Assembly: GCF_016919065.1 (NCBI RefSeq)
Contig: NZ_JAFFQA010000015.1
Span: 1 to 64,000 of the forward strand
DNA: 64,000 bases
Origin: Desulfobulbus rhabdoformis
GTDB lineage: Bacteria; Desulfobacterota; Desulfobulbia; Desulfobulbales; Desulfobulbaceae
Direction: 5' to 3'
In this document: positions 63,346 through 64,000 of the stretch, piece after piece
How the letters are laid out: the number at the start of each line of letters is the position of its first letter
Numbering within the stretch: the first letter of the stretch is position 1
Made by a program: the position numbers and the translations under genes
The notes under the pieces: model-generated
The model's input: the letters and a program-made list of their open reading frames with translations, nothing else
Told to the model about the DNA's origin: nothing
The model's database searches: none

Positions 63346-64000
63346 TTACCGTCCCTTACGACCGGATTTAAGAAATCCATCGTAATTTTTCATGATCATG
63401 TGCGATTCAATCTGAGAAATTGTGTCAATGGCTACACCAACAACAATGAGCAGTGCTGTACCGCCGAAATAAAACGGCACATTGAGTTTGCTGATAAGAA
63501 TGGTGGGCATGACACAGACCGCACTCAGATAGATAGCGCCTACGACTGTAAGCCGGGTTAAGACATAATCGAGAAACTCTGCCGTCTTTTTGCCAGGACG
63601 AATTCCCGGGACAAACCCGCCATTCTTTTTCAGGTTTTCAGCAACGTCATCGGCCTTAAAGGTGACCGCTGCATAGAAAAAACAGAAAAAGACAATCATC
63701 GCTACATACAGCGAGTAGTAGTAGACAGTTCCAGGCGAGAATGCTGCTGAAAGCTGCTGTACCCAATCCACCTGGACAAATGAGCCGATGGTGGCAGGGA
63801 ACATCATGATCGATGAGGCAAAAATCGGAGGAATTACACCGCTGACATTTAACTTCAAAGGCAGATGTGACGATTGGCCCCCATATACTCGCCGGCCAAC
63901 AACACGTTTGGCGTATTGGATGGGGATTCTCCGCTGGCTTGTTTCAATAAAGATGATAAAGCCTACAACGAGAAAAATCAGTGCTATGATGATGGGCACA
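63346..64000 (-). CDS. secY: Preprotein translocase subunit SecY, C-terminal part (cut by window edge)
   Basis: The last 218 residues or so of SecY; the start lies beyond position 64000. '[19 protein letters not shown]' is the cytoplasmic loop used by ribosome and SecA, followed by '[25 protein letters not shown]', '[26 protein letters not shown]' and the final helices. It forms the protein-conducting channel with SecE and SecG. First visible gene of the alpha operon. Confidence 0.97.
   Translation of the reverse strand, partial: VPIIIALIFLVVGFIIFIETSQRRIPIQYAKRVVGRRVYGGQSSHLPLKLNVSGVIPPIFASSIMMFPATIGSFVQVDWVQQLSAAFSPGTVYYYSLYVAMIVFFCFFYAAVTFKADDVAENLKKNGGFVPGIRPGKKTAEFLDYVLTRLTVVGAIYLSAVCVMPTILISKLNVPFYFGGTALLIVVGVAIDTISQIESHMIMKNYDGFLKSGRKGR

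Overview
This window reads as chromosomal DNA of a Gram-negative, probably anaerobic bacterium. The most likely group is the Desulfobacterota (Desulfobulbales-like). This is inferred from an AhbD-type haem synthase, many sigma-54 activators, a short EF-Ts, zinc-type (C+) S4 and L36 proteins and the gene order rpsB-tsf-pyrH-frr-uppS-cdsA-dxr-rseP-tsaB-ispG-proS. No sulfate-reduction genes are present to confirm it. The window is gene dense, apart from an AT-rich stretch around 10.15-10.93 kb.

Layout. 0-5.7 kb (+): ahbD and hemE (haem), an HD hydrolase, a lone PAS protein, a cytoplasmic molybdopterin oxidoreductase and a small membrane protein. 5.9-8.4 kb (+): an OmpA-like envelope protein and a beta-CASP RNA nuclease. 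8.5-10.1 kb (-): a GAF/sigma-54 activator beside tandem palindromes. 10.2-16 kb (+): a sigma-54-like promoter, an AT-rich patch, then an HlyD/RbbA/permease ABC pump. 16-18 kb (+): PilZ and HD-GYP (c-di-GMP). 18.1-19.8 kb (+): a deleted, frameshifted Nramp-UspA pseudogene followed by mbfA (iron export). 20-26.5 kb: an 11-residue-repeat envelope protein (-), divergent from a TolC/MFP/RND efflux operon (+). 26.6-31.7 kb (-): an Fe-alcohol dehydrogenase with a hybrid kinase, a CxxC protein, and an overlapping acetyltransferase/deacetylase pair.

31.7-39.3 kb (-) holds the most unusual locus. A soluble chemoreceptor carries six PAS domains, each with a four-cysteine cluster, and five of them repeat at exactly 122 residues. 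With it are a protein with three CheW domains, a small unknown protein, an NtrC-type response regulator and a receiver protein with a kinase-like H-box. A consensus sigma-54 promoter with an upstream palindrome precedes the receptor/CheW operon. No CheA is present.

39.7-43.7 kb (+): rlmKL, a Nudix hydrolase and an EAL-HDOD protein. 43.7-58 kb (-): housekeeping genes from rpsB down to rph, including a RelA/SpoT homologue whose hydrolase site is degenerate, with hairpins in two intergenic gaps and a switch-like rpsB leader. 58-64 kb (-): a cysteine-rich protein, then the alpha operon secY(partial)-map-infA-rpmJ-rpsM-rpsK-rpsD-rpoA-rplQ, ending in a strong terminator. No tRNA, rRNA, CRISPR array or intact insertion sequence was seen.
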